From: JBMOMT01 sp049324835
Lineage (GTDB): Bacteria; Chloroflexota; Anaerolineae; CAYNKW01
Direction of reading: 5' to 3'
DNA length: 64,000 bases
Assembly: GCA_049324835.1 (NCBI GenBank)
Contig: JBMOMT010000031.1
Span: 1 to 64,000, forward strand
Every line of letters starts with the position of its first letter. Positions within the stretch are counted from its first letter, which is position 1. Of the stretch, positions 1-9,263 are shown piece after piece. The position numbers were made by a program, and so were the translations under genes. Under the pieces are notes generated by a model. That model saw only the letters and a list, made by a program, of their open reading frames with translations, did no database searches and was not told the DNA's origin.

Positions 1-1765
1 ACGCTGCGCGGTGGTAAGCGGCCAACCCCTTCTCGACCGATTCGGCCAGCAGGTAGCTGCTGATTCCTGTGCCCAGGTTGGAAGCAAGCGGACTATCCAG
101 GACATTCCAACTGTCTTCCGCCTGCCCTACCACCGACCCTTCGGCGTGGCTCAGGGCAGGCCCCGGCGGCACGGCGTAGCGGTTCAGGGCCTGGGCCAGC
201 GCGGGCGGGCCGCCGGCGGCACTGGGCTGCAAGCGTTGGCCGAGCTGTGGGTCGTAATACCTGCCGGCCCCATGATACACCAGGTCGGTGGCGGCGTCAA
301 ACGGGCGGCCTTCGTACAGGCGGTCGGTCAGTGTCAGCGGGATGGTGTTGGAGATGACGCCACCATAAGCGTCGTAGAAGGCCCGGCCGACAAACCCGCC
401 CGCCTGGTCGGTCAGCAACACCGTGCTGCCAGCCTGGTCGCCGTGTACATAGTACACGTCGCCCGCTTCGCCGGCCGGGCCAACCCGCAGCGCGGCCGCT
501 CCCCCGCCGGCAAAGTAGTAACGCGTCTCCTCGGCAGCGCCCAATTCCTCCGGCTCCAGCACGTCGTAGACCACGTTGACCGCCTCATCGGTCAGGTGTT
601 CGGCCGTCCAGGCCAGGTGCAGCGTGCCGCTCAGACCCGGCGCGGCGGCCAACTCCTGGCCGTCATAGACGCTGCCCAGGGTCAGGTGGTCGCTGGCCAG
701 GGTACGCGAAAGCAGGCCGCCCTCCGCCAGCGCGGCGCAGTGGACCTGGCCCGCATAGTCCGCTTCTCCGTAATCATTGTAACCCAGGAAACGCGGCTCG
801 TTCCAAAAGAGGAAAAGCTCGCCTGCGCTGTTGAGGGCCAGCGCAGAGGCCGGTTGGACATCGCCCAGGTCGGTTGGCAGGTCTGCAAAGGAGATGGTGT
901 AGGTGAGCACCACCCCGCCGTCCCAGGTCTGGCTGGTGGCGCCCGTGCCGCTGATGTGGTAGAGGTTGTCCTGGCTCTGCCAGACCACGTGGGCCGTGCC
1001 GTCGTCTTCCACGGCCAGGGAGGGGGCCAGGTTGACATCGGCAGCGGGGGTGACCAGATCGTCCAACCTCAGGTCGGTGGCCCACGCGCCGCTCTGCCGC
1101 CGGTCATAGTAGACATAGTAATCGTCGGCGCCGTAATTGTCCACCCGCACTTCCCAGGCGGCATGGACCGTCACGCTGCCACCATCTTCCTGGAGGGCTA
1201 TCGCCGGGCGCAATATCCCGTGTTGGTGGGCGCTGGCGTCGCTGACGACCTCCAACGCGCCGGGTTGGCCGTCGGTCACAGGCAGATAGTAGAGGGTGGC
1301 AATGGGATAATCGGTGTAACCACCATAACCCTCGGCAAACAGAACGTGGGCCGTGCCATCGCTGTCGACGGCTATGGCCGGCCGGTCGAAGGTCGGCGTG
1401 GTGTCGCTGAGGCTGCCTGTGGCGGTGACGAGGGCGGTTGGCGCCTGCCAGGTCTCGTTCAGCCGGCGGCTGTAGTAGAGGTCGCCGCTTTCGACCCACA
1501 CGGCGTGGGCGGTGCCATCACCCGCCACGGCCAGAGCCGGGTGCAGGTCAGTCGAGACGGTGGTGGTGAAGGCCGGGCTGTAGAGCGTGCCGGTGAGCCA
1601 GGAGCCATCGACCTGGAGTTGGGTGTAGTAGAGGGCGCGGTAGCTGTAATAGTCGTCGTACTCGCCGTCCCACAAAAAGTGGGGGTTTCCATTTTTTTGC
1701 AGTCTGTACCTGTGCTGCAACCACAGTTGCGTTTGTATCTGCCACCGCGATCCCTCCGTTGACAC
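1..1765 (-). CDS. RHS-repeat-associated core protein, 3' portion (runs off left edge)
   Basis: The minus-strand frame is open from the left edge to about 1765 and reads as a secreted beta-propeller/RHS-type protein. Repeated segments such as HPALAVAGDGTAHAVWVE and PSLAVEDDGTAHVVWQ look like seven-bladed propeller (BNR-like) blades. Nearer the left edge come YYVHGDQAGST, then GRAFYDAYG, then GRYYDPQLGQRLQP, which match the order of the RHS core (YYHADHLGST ... YDPYG ... RYYDPxLGRFLSPD). The C-terminus lies outside the window. No ATG starts this frame. The only in-frame start is GTG at 1765, inside the upstream helix-turn-helix reading frame and without a clear ribosome site, so the true 5' end is uncertain. 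RHS core proteins are usually secreted, sometimes as toxin shells. Here the propeller part suggests a surface protein. No toxin tip can be seen. Confidence 0.75.
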   Translation of the reverse strand, partial: MSTEGSRWQIQTQLWLQHRYRLQKNGNPHFLWDGEYDDYYSYRALYYTQLQVDGSWLTGTLYSPAFTTTVSTDLHPALAVAGDGTAHAVWVESGDLYYSRRLNETWQAPTALVTATGSLSDTTPTFDRPAIAVDSDGTAHVLFAEGYGGYTDYPIATLYYLPVTDGQPGALEVVSDASAHQHGILRPAIALQEDGGSVTVHAAWEVRVDNYGADDYYVYYDRRQSGAWATDLRLDDLVTPAADVNLAPSLAVEDDGTAHVVWQSQDNLYHISGTGATSQTWDGGVVLTYTISFADLPTDLGDVQPASALALNSAGELFLFWNEPRFLGYNDYGEADYAGQVHCAALAEGGLLSRTLASDHLTLGSVYDGQELAAAPGLSGTLHLAWTAEHLTDEAVNVVYDVLEPEELGAAEETRYYFAGGGAAALRVGPAGEAGDVYYVHGDQAGSTVLLTDQAGGFVGRAFYDAYGGVISNTIPLTLTDRLYEGRPFDAATDLVYHGAGRYYDPQLGQRLQPSAAGGPPALAQALNRYAVPPGPALSHAEGSVVGQAEDSWNVLDSPLASNLGTGISSYLLAESVEKGLAAYHRAA

Positions 1766-1877
1766 GTACTGCCTTTATTCTACCATCCTGCACCAGTCGT
1801 GTCAACGTCCTGACGGGGACGCCGTATCTCCTGGCCGCTTCTTTCAGGGGGATGCAGGTTTCGAGTCCGGACGCCAT
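1548..1877 (-). pseudogene. Excisionase/MerR-like helix-turn-helix protein, truncated and frameshifted into the RHS gene
   Basis: It starts at ATG 1877 with an AGGAGG ribosome site six bases upstream. The first 60 or so residues contain a helix-turn-helix of excisionase type (IPLKEAARRYGVPVRTLTRLV, then a wing-like GRIKAVRVNGG). After about position 1690 the frame turns into a shadow of the RHS frame and ends at 1548, so only the DNA-binding half is intact. The change of coding frame falls at a run of seven A on the coding strand. Removing one A would join this protein in frame with the RHS frame. It could be a decayed gene, a recombination junction, or an assembly or homopolymer error. Confidence 0.6.
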
Positions 1878-1978
1878 GATGGCCTCCTGTGCCGGCATCA
1901 TCTGGCTGAACAAATAAAAGACAGATTGGCGGACTGCTAACCACCAATCTGTCCTGGCGGTAGCCACCGCCTTCCAGA

Positions 1979-2052
<74 letters not shown>

Positions 2053-2062
2053 ACGCGCCTGT

Positions 2063-2090
2063 ATTATAACCAGAGTGGTGATTTTGTCAA
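2063..2090 (-). promoter_or_regulatory. Sigma-70-type promoter for tRNA-Lys
   Basis: On the minus strand TTGACA (2090-2085) and TATAAT (2068-2063) are separated by 16 bp. The -10 box ends 11 bp before the tRNA. It is back to back with the promoter for the PadR gene. Confidence 0.85.
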
Positions 2091-2097
2091 CCCTTTC

Positions 2098-2126
2098 TTG
2101 ACAAGCCTCATGTTCCTTGTTATAAT
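2098..2126 (+). promoter_or_regulatory. Consensus promoter for padR and possibly the catabolic operon
   Basis: TTGACA (2098-2103) and TATAAT (2121-2126) are separated by exactly 17 bp, a perfect housekeeping promoter. The predicted transcription start is near 2133, about 44 bp before the PadR start chosen here. The short leader is the natural place for autorepression, but no convincing ATGT-n8-ACAT PadR operator is visible. Confidence 0.85.
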
Positions 2127-2176
2127 ATTCCACATTGGGATATACTGGCATGTCATTCAGCCGGGGGGAAGGCAAC

Positions 2177-2719
2177 ATGTCCGAGACGAGACTGGCCATC
2201 CTGGCGGTGTTGCGTCACGGCCCGCTCTACGGGTACGAGATCAAAAAAACCCTGGAGCGGGAGTGCATCGACATGTGGAGCGCCATTCCCCTGACCACTC
2301 TCTACAACGAGCTGACCAAGATGAGCCGTGAAGGGCTTGTCGAAAAGGTCGGCGTGCAGGTCAAAAGCGGCCGCGCCCGGAGCGTTTATGGCATCACCGA
2401 GCGCGGCCGCCTGGCGTTTGCCGAGATGCTACGAAAGGTGTGGCACTCGAATCAGCCTGTACCGGTGCCGCTGTTCATCGCCGTCGCCGCCCCCGATGTT
2501 TTGCCTCGCGACGAAATCCTGACTTTCATTCAACGCCGTATCCGCATCGTAGAAAAACAGTGCCACATCGTAACACCACAAGATGAGAACGGCCACGTGC
2601 GTGATGGGCCCTTCATGGGCGTGCGGGCCGTGACCGACCGTTTTCGAGTCCATTTACAGGCCGAACTCGGCTGGCTACGAGGCTTGTTGATCCGTGTTGA
2701 AAACGACGAGCCGTTATAA
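2177..2719 (+). CDS. PadR-family transcriptional regulator
   Basis: This 180-residue protein has a PadR-type winged helix at residues 1-85: LAILAVLRHGPLYGYEIKKTL, then a recognition-helix region with TTLYNELTKMSREGLV, then a wing with YGITERGR. A longer C-terminal helical region follows, as in Vir-like PadR proteins. The start at 2177 is preferred because it follows a GGGGAAGG stretch; an upstream ATG at 2135 would leave almost no leader. The gene lies 18 bp upstream of an acyl-CoA dehydrogenase that has its own AAGGAGG. PadR proteins usually repress neighbouring genes and respond to an aromatic or acyl ligand. Control of the following catabolic island is inferred from position. Confidence 0.9.
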   Translation: MSETRLAILAVLRHGPLYGYEIKKTLERECIDMWSAIPLTTLYNELTKMSREGLVEKVGVQVKSGRARSVYGITERGRLAFAEMLRKVWHSNQPVPVPLFIAVAAPDVLPRDEILTFIQRRIRIVEKQCHIVTPQDENGHVRDGPFMGVRAVTDRFRVHLQAELGWLRGLLIRVENDEPL

Positions 2720-2737
2720 GCTTTCAAGGAGGAAACG

Positions 2738-3829
2738 ATGGTATCTTTTGAGATGACCGAAGAACAAAAAATGATCGTCGAAGCCGTTTCAAAATTCGCC
2801 GTCGACGAGATGCGCCAGGCAGCCCACGAATGCGACGAAGCTGGGCACATTCCCCAAGAGTTGATCGACACCGCCTGGCAGTTCGAACTCGTCGCCAGCC
2901 AGATCCCCGAAGCGTACGATGGTTTTGGCCAGCATTCGGCCCTCACCGGCGTGCTGACCGCCGAAGAGCTGGCCTATGGCGATCTGAGCATGGCCATGCA
3001 CGCTCTGGCGCCGGGGCTGGTGGCCTTTCCGGTGCTCGAAAGCGGCACAGATGAACAACGAGCGGCCTATCTGCCCCTCTTTTGCGGCGAAACGTTTAAA
3101 CCTGCCACGGCGGCCCTCATCGAGCCGCGCTACGATTTCGACCCCAACGATTTAAAAACTACAGCCACATTGGACGGCGACGCCTACGTCCTCAACGGTC
3201 ACAAGTGCTACGTGCCCCTGGCCGCCGAGGCGGATCTGCTGCTGGTGTGGGCCGCCGAAAACGGCGTCACGCAGGGCTTTATCGTGCCGCAAGGTGCGTC
3301 GGGCCTCAGCATCGGCGAACGCGAAAAGAACATGGGCCTCAAAGCTCTGGCCACCTACGAGCTGACGCTGAACGACTGCCGCCTGCCCGCAGCGGCCAAA
3401 CTGGGCGGCGAGGCGGGCTGTGATTTTGGCCGCCTGTTCAACTATTCGCGCCTGGCGCTGGCGGCCATGGCCGTGGGTGTGGCCCGCGCGGCCTACGACT
3501 ATGCTCTCGCGTACGCTCAGGAACGCACCGCCTTTGGCGAGCCCATCGCCTCGCGGCAGGCCATCGCTTTTATGCTGGCCGAGATGGCTATCGAAGTGGA
3601 CGCGACGCGGCTCATGGCCTGGGAAGCGGCCTGGAAGCTCGACCGCGGCGAGGAGGCCACCAAAGAGTGTTACCTGGCCAAAACCTACGCCGACAACATG
3701 GCCCTCGCCGTCACCGACCGCGCCGTGCAGGTGCTGGGCGGCCACGGCTACATCCGCGATCACCCGGTCGAGATGTGGCTGCGTAATGGCCGCGGCTTTG
3801 CCACCTTTGATGGCATGGCCACCGTGTGA
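2738..3829 (+). CDS. Acyl-CoA dehydrogenase family protein (subunit with altered catalytic residue)
   Basis: This 363-residue protein belongs to the FAD-dependent acyl-CoA dehydrogenase family. It shows the N-terminal helical domain, the central beta domain and the C-terminal helices ending VLGGHGYIRDHPVEMWLRNGR. AAGGAGG precedes the ATG. In typical members the catalytic base is Glu in a Y/F-E-G-T motif just after this point. Here the equivalent stretch reads FDGMATV and the protein stops, so the Glu is replaced by Asp and the last 10-15 residues are absent. The next gene encodes a normal dehydrogenase 38 bp downstream. A pair of unequal subunits is typical of the alpha2-beta2 dehydrogenases of steroid side-chain degradation, so a supporting subunit is plausible (inference). 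Confidence 0.88.
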   Translation: MVSFEMTEEQKMIVEAVSKFAVDEMRQAAHECDEAGHIPQELIDTAWQFELVASQIPEAYDGFGQHSALTGVLTAEELAYGDLSMAMHALAPGLVAFPVLESGTDEQRAAYLPLFCGETFKPATAALIEPRYDFDPNDLKTTATLDGDAYVLNGHKCYVPLAAEADLLLVWAAENGVTQGFIVPQGASGLSIGEREKNMGLKALATYELTLNDCRLPAAAKLGGEAGCDFGRLFNYSRLALAAMAVGVARAAYDYALAYAQERTAFGEPIASRQAIAFMLAEMAIEVDATRLMAWEAAWKLDRGEEATKECYLAKTYADNMALAVTDRAVQVLGGHGYIRDHPVEMWLRNGRGFATFDGMATV

Positions 3830-3867
3830 TTCGCCAACCGGCTGAGTTGATTCCCAGGAGGAATGAC

Positions 3868-5124
<1,257 letters not shown>

Positions 5125-5153
5125 AAAATCGGCAAATCGGTGGGGAGGCAGAG

Positions 5154-6062
5154 ATGGCAACGGTAGAATTGGCCGGGCGCGGCACGCTGGCCTGTGAATG
5201 GACCGGCAGCGGCCCGGAAACGGTGGTGCTGATCAACGGTTCGGTGTTCAACTATCACCAGTGGGACAGGCAGGCGCTGCCCATTCTGCAGCGCGGCCTG
5301 GGTGAACGCTGCCGCTTTTTGCAGTACGATTACGTGGGCTTTGGCGGCTCGTCGGCCAAGACCACGCCGTTCAATGTGCTGGACCTGGCCGACGAGCTGT
5401 GCGACCTGCTGGATGCGTTGTCTGTAAAGGAGCGGGTGCATCTGCTGGGCATCAGCAAGGGTAGCATGGTGGGCCAGGCCTTTCTGATCCTGCACCGCGA
5501 GCGGGCGGCCAGCTTTTGCGGGCTGGGCAATCCCAACTTGCTTTCCAGCAGCCTGGAATCGACCTTTTCCATCTTTCAGGAACGGATCAGGGCGCTGGAA
5601 GACCTGCAAGACCTCTGGCCGCAGCGGGTGAACCGGCAAAACTATACGCGCTTTTTCAACCACCTCTATGTGCCGGCTCTGCTGGGCAAACCTCACGCCG
5701 ATCTATCTCTCGTGGAGCGAGTCAAGGCTGGGTTGGTGCGGCGTATGGTCTACCCTGCGTTGGAGGGCGCACACATCCAGGCCATCGTCGATCTGTTCAG
5801 CTATTACGTCCAGGATATCGCCCGCCAGGTGCCCGTTTTTGCCGGGGGTCTGCCCCGCGTGGGCGGCCTGCCGATCCTGCTGCTCAACGGCGCCGCCGAC
5901 ACCACCACGCCGGTGGAAATGTCGCGCGAGCTGGCACAGGTGCTCGCCGGAGCCGAGCTGGTCGAGTTCGAGGGTGTGACCCACATGGGGCCGATGCTGC
6001 TGAAAAAAGAGGCGGCGCCGGTCTTTGGCCGCTACGTCGATTTTCTCAAGGGGGCGCTATGA
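5154..6062 (+). CDS. Alpha/beta hydrolase
   Basis: This 302-residue alpha/beta-hydrolase has its oxyanion region near LINGSVFNYHQWD and the nucleophile elbow GISKGS around residue 100. A late Asp (NGAADTTTP) and His (GVTHMGP) complete the triad. The start at 5154 follows GGGGAGG; a longer frame upstream overlaps the dehydrogenase and is not used. The stop overlaps the next start (ATGA), so translation is probably coupled to the SDR. Substrate is unknown; an ester, thioester or lactone in the same acyl-CoA pathway is likely from context. Confidence 0.87.
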   Translation: MATVELAGRGTLACEWTGSGPETVVLINGSVFNYHQWDRQALPILQRGLGERCRFLQYDYVGFGGSSAKTTPFNVLDLADELCDLLDALSVKERVHLLGISKGSMVGQAFLILHRERAASFCGLGNPNLLSSSLESTFSIFQERIRALEDLQDLWPQRVNRQNYTRFFNHLYVPALLGKPHADLSLVERVKAGLVRRMVYPALEGAHIQAIVDLFSYYVQDIARQVPVFAGGLPRVGGLPILLLNGAADTTTPVEMSRELAQVLAGAELVEFEGVTHMGPMLLKKEAAPVFGRYVDFLKGAL

Positions 6063-6832
6063 GCGAGTTTTCTCTGGCCGGCAAGGTGGCCGTCATCACC
6101 GGCGCTTCCAAAGGCATCGGTCGGGCGATTGCCCTGCGGCTGGCCCGGGCCGGGGCAAAGGTGGTGGTGAGCAGCCGCAAGCTGGAGGGCATACAGGCCG
6201 TGGCCGACGAGATCGCCGCGGCCGGCGGCCAGGCGCTGGCCGCGCCGTGCCACGTGGGCCGGCCGGATCAGGTGACGGCGCTGGTGGCGCAAACGGTGGA
6301 AACCTGGGGCCGGGTGGACATTGCCGTCAACAATGCCGCCACCAACCCTCACTTTGGGCCCATCCTCACCGCCGACGAAGGCCAGTGGGACAAAATCCTC
6401 GACACCAATCTCAAAGGAGTCTTTCGGCTGTGCCAGGCGGTGGCGCCGCACATGGAAAAGCAAGGCGGCGGCAAGATCGTCAACATCGCCTCTCTCGCCG
6501 GGCTGCGACCGTCGCCCGTCATGGGGGTGTACGGCGTTTCCAAAGCGGCGGTCATCATGCTCACCCAGGTGTTGGCCCTGGAACTGGGCCGGGCCAACAT
6601 CCAGGTCAATGCCATTGCGCCGGGGGTGATCAAGACCCATTTCAGCCAGGTGCTGTGGCAGACGCCCCAGATCGCCGAGCCGATGCTGGGCAGGCTGCCG
6701 CTGGGCCGCTTTGGCCAGCCGGACGATGTGGCCGGTCTGGCGCTTTACCTGGCCTCACCGGCAGCCGATTACATCACCGGCGGCGTGTTCGTGGTCGATG
6801 GCGGTATGAACGTCACGATGGGTACGGCATAA
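6059..6832 (+). CDS. Short-chain dehydrogenase/reductase (FabG-like)
   Basis: This 257-residue classical SDR has the Rossmann motif TGASKGIG at residues 13-20, NNAAT, the catalytic Ser (NIASLAG) and YGVSK, and a C-terminal GG-xx-VDGG end. It probably oxidises or reduces a 3-hydroxyacyl or cyclic alcohol group with NAD(P). The start overlaps the hydrolase stop by four bases. It lies 54 bp upstream of the multifunctional enzyme gene. Confidence 0.92.
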   Translation: MSEFSLAGKVAVITGASKGIGRAIALRLARAGAKVVVSSRKLEGIQAVADEIAAAGGQALAAPCHVGRPDQVTALVAQTVETWGRVDIAVNNAATNPHFGPILTADEGQWDKILDTNLKGVFRLCQAVAPHMEKQGGGKIVNIASLAGLRPSPVMGVYGVSKAAVIMLTQVLALELGRANIQVNAIAPGVIKTHFSQVLWQTPQIAEPMLGRLPLGRFGQPDDVAGLALYLASPAADYITGGVFVVDGGMNVTMGTA

Positions 6833-6886
6833 CCACTCGCCCTCAGGTGACGGTCGCCTGATACGTTATTTTGGCACAAGGAGGAA

Positions 6887-9022
6887 ATGATGGCGCTGAA
6901 TCTGGACGCGGTGGGCAAAAAGGTCGGCCCTATTTCCAGCCGCTACGATTGGAAGGACATTGTTCTCTATGCTCTGGGCGTGGGCGCCGGCGCCGACGAG
7001 TTGGAATACGTCTATGAGAACAGGCTCAAGGTGATTCCCTCTTTTGCCGTGCCGGTGATTTACCATCTCTTTGCCGAATTCGTCGCTCTCTCCGGCGTCA
7101 ACCTGGCGGGCATCCTGCACGGCGAGCACGATCTGATCCTGCACGCGCCCATCCCGCCAGAGGGTGATACTCTCTCGACGACCGGACAGATCACGCACAT
7201 GTACGACAAAGGCCCCGGCCGCGGCGCGCTGGTGATGGCCCAAACCGATACCCACGCCTCCGACGGGCGCAAGCTGTTCACCAACATCGTCACTCTGTTC
7301 GCCCGGCTCGACGGCGGCTTTGACGGCCAGAACGCGCCGCCGGAAGCTTTTGATTTCCCCAACCGGCCGCCCGATTTCGAGGAACTGGACCGGCCTTCGC
7401 CGGACCAGCCCTTGCTCTACCGCCTCTCCGGCGATACCTTTGCCCTGCACGTCGACCCCGATTTTGCCCGCGCCAGCGGTTTCGAACGGCCCATCATGCA
7501 CGGCCTGTGCACCCACGGTTATGCCTGCCGGGCGGTCATCAAACACCTCTTTCCCGGCGAGCCGGAGCGGTTGAAACGGTTCAAGAATCGTTTCTCCCGT
7601 CCCCTCTACCCCGGCACGCCGATCACAACCCAAATCTGGCAGACCGGCGAGGGCACGGCTGTCTTCCGGACGGTCAACGCCGAAACGGGCGAGGTCGTCA
7701 TCGACCGTGGCCTGGTCGAGTGGGTGAGCCGCGAGCAGGCCGCGCGGCGGGCGGCGGGCACCATCCGTTTCGACGGGCAGGTGGCGGTGGTGACCGGCGC
7801 GGGCGGCGGTCTGGGCCGCGTCTACGCCCTGGAGCTGGCCAGACGCGGCGCGCGCGTCGTCGTCAACGACCTGGGCGGCGCGCCCGACGGCTCTGGCGCA
7901 TCGGCCCGCCCCGCCGATACCGTGGTGCAGGAAATCATCGACGCTGGCGGCCAGGCGGTGGCCAATTACGACTCGGTGGCCACGGCAGAGGGCGGCGAGC
8001 GGATCGTCGGGGCGGCGCTGGAGCATTTTGGCCGGCTGGACATCCTGGTCAACAATGCCGGCATCTTGCGCGACAAGTCCTTCACCAAGATGGCCGCCGA
8101 GCAGTGGCAGGCGGTGCTGGCGGTGCATTTGCAGGGTGCGTATCACGTCACCCGGCCGGCGTTCATCGCCATGCGGGAACAGGGTTATGGCCGCATCGTA
8201 TTCACCACCTCGGCGGCGGGGCTGTTTGGCAACTTTGGCCAGGCCAACTACAGCGCGGCCAAGATGGGGCTGGTGGGGCTGATGAACACCCTCAAGCTGG
8301 AGGGAGAAAAGTACGACATCAAGGTGAACACGGTAGCGCCAATAGCGGCGACGCGGCTGACGCAGGACATCCTGCCGCCCGATTTTCACGAGCGGCTGGC
8401 GCCCGAACTCGTCGCCCCGCTGGTGCTGTATCTGTGCTCCAGGGAATGTCCGGTCAGCGGTGGGGTGTACAACGCCGGCGGCGGCTTTTTTGGCCGGGCG
8501 GCGGTGGTCAGCGGGCCGGGCGTGCGGCTGGATGGCAAAATCCTCACACCCGAAGCAGTGGCCGCCCACTGGCCGGCCATCCTCTCGCTGCAGGGCGCGC
8601 AGGAATATCCCGACGCCAACGCCGCGTTGATGGCCATGCTCAGCGCGGCGCCGCCGGCCGCTGCAGCGCCCGCCGCAGCCCCGCCGGCCGGATCAGAGCC
8701 GCCCACGAGCGTCGCCGCCGTTTTCGAGCGCATGCCCCAGTTTTTCCAGCCCGAAAAAGCAGGCGGGGTGAACGTCGTCTTTCAGTTCAACATCTCGGGC
8801 CCCGGCGGCGGCGACTGGCACATGGCGATCAAGGACGGCGGGTGTGTGGTGACGCCCGGCGCCCACAACAGCCCAACGACGACGCTCGAAATGGCCGACG
8901 CCGATTTCCTGGCGCTCATTGGCGGTCGGCTTTCCGCGATGAAAGCCTACACCGGCGGCAAGCTCAAGATCAAAGGCGACCTGATGAAATCACAGCTCAT
9001 TGAAAAGTTGTTCAAGTTTTGA
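6887..9022 (+). CDS. Trifunctional enzyme: MaoC-type enoyl-CoA hydratase 2 - SDR - SCP2
   Basis: This 711-residue fusion has three parts. Residues 1-285 are a double hot-dog MaoC/hydratase-2 unit with SGDTFALHVDPDFA, which keeps the catalytic Asp and His at the usual spacing but lacks the normal Asn-Pro between them. Residues 293-565 are an SDR (TGAGGGLGR, NNAGILRDK, NYSAAK) like the 3-hydroxyacyl-CoA dehydrogenase of peroxisomal MFE-2. A Pro/Ala linker leads to an SCP2 sterol-carrier domain at 606-711. Eukaryotic MFE-2 has the order SDR-hydratase-SCP2; here hydratase and SDR are swapped. The role is hydration and oxidation of 2-enoyl-CoA, probably bulky or branched. AAGGAGG precedes two tandem ATGs (6887 or 6890). 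The SDR-coding DNA is duplicated in the next gene. Confidence 0.9.
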   Translation: MMALNLDAVGKKVGPISSRYDWKDIVLYALGVGAGADELEYVYENRLKVIPSFAVPVIYHLFAEFVALSGVNLAGILHGEHDLILHAPIPPEGDTLSTTGQITHMYDKGPGRGALVMAQTDTHASDGRKLFTNIVTLFARLDGGFDGQNAPPEAFDFPNRPPDFEELDRPSPDQPLLYRLSGDTFALHVDPDFARASGFERPIMHGLCTHGYACRAVIKHLFPGEPERLKRFKNRFSRPLYPGTPITTQIWQTGEGTAVFRTVNAETGEVVIDRGLVEWVSREQAARRAAGTIRFDGQVAVVTGAGGGLGRVYALELARRGARVVVNDLGGAPDGSGASARPADTVVQEIIDAGGQAVANYDSVATAEGGERIVGAALEHFGRLDILVNNAGILRDKSFTKMAAEQWQAVLAVHLQGAYHVTRPAFIAMREQGYGRIVFTTSAAGLFGNFGQANYSAAKMGLVGLMNTLKLEGEKYDIKVNTVAPIAATRLTQDILPPDFHERLAPELVAPLVLYLCSRECPVSGGVYNAGGGFFGRAAVVSGPGVRLDGKILTPEAVAAHWPAILSLQGAQEYPDANAALMAMLSAAPPAAAAPAAAPPAGSEPPTSVAAVFERMPQFFQPEKAGGVNVVFQFNISGPGGGDWHMAIKDGGCVVTPGAHNSPTTTLEMADADFLALIGGRLSAMKAYTGGKLKIKGDLMKSQLIEKLFKF
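7761..8522 (+). repeat. Duplicated SDR-coding segment, copy 1
   Basis: These 762 bp match 10738-11499 at a constant offset of 2977 bp with no indels. About ten single-base changes are seen in the first 620 bp; a divergent patch follows, then a closing identical stretch. It sits inside the multifunctional enzyme gene. Confidence 0.95.
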
Positions 9023-9041
9023 GGGGTAAAGAGAAAGAGCG

Positions 9042-9065
9042 AAACGTCAAGCGTCAAACGTCAAA
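9042..9065 (-). repeat. TTGACGT heptamer array 1
   Basis: On the minus strand the sequence reads as tandem 7-mers TTGACGT/TTGACGC. It is inverted with respect to the arrays at 9200-9224 and 11621-11655. Together they bracket the 240-bp gap before, and the end of, the HMGS-like fusion gene. Confidence 0.7.
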
Positions 9066-9199
9066 TGGCAAGGGGCAGAGGGGGTCGTGTGTTGCGGGAA
9101 CAACCCGGAGCCTACCAGGTCGCCCGCGACGATGACCAAGCAGACGAAACATCACACTCTCTGCTCCAACACATCCCCCTCCCCGACCTGGACGACGCC

Positions 9200-9224
9200 T
9201 GACGTTTGACTTTTGACGTTTGAC
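9200..9224 (+). repeat. TTGACGT heptamer array 2
   Basis: About three and a half 7-mers of TTGACGT type lie about 40 bp before the HMGS-like start. No gene is seen in 9023-9263 apart from these arrays and the ribosome site AAGGAG at about 9252. Confidence 0.7.
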
Positions 9225-9263
9225 ACCCAACTCACCACCACACGACGACCCAAGGAGTGACAC

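Noticed and set aside
11..1762. Long plus-strand open frame of 583 codons at the left edge
   Set aside because: It has no recognisable domains. The opposite strand reads as propeller plus RHS core motifs over the same bases.
9042..9224. CRISPR or sRNA gene between 9023 and 9263
   Set aside because: The repeats are 7-mers without spacers, and no stable RNA fold with promoter and terminator could be seen.
9054..9263. 69-codon minus-strand frame before the HMGS-like gene
   Set aside because: Arg/Gly-rich composition, no ribosome site, and built partly from the heptamer repeat.
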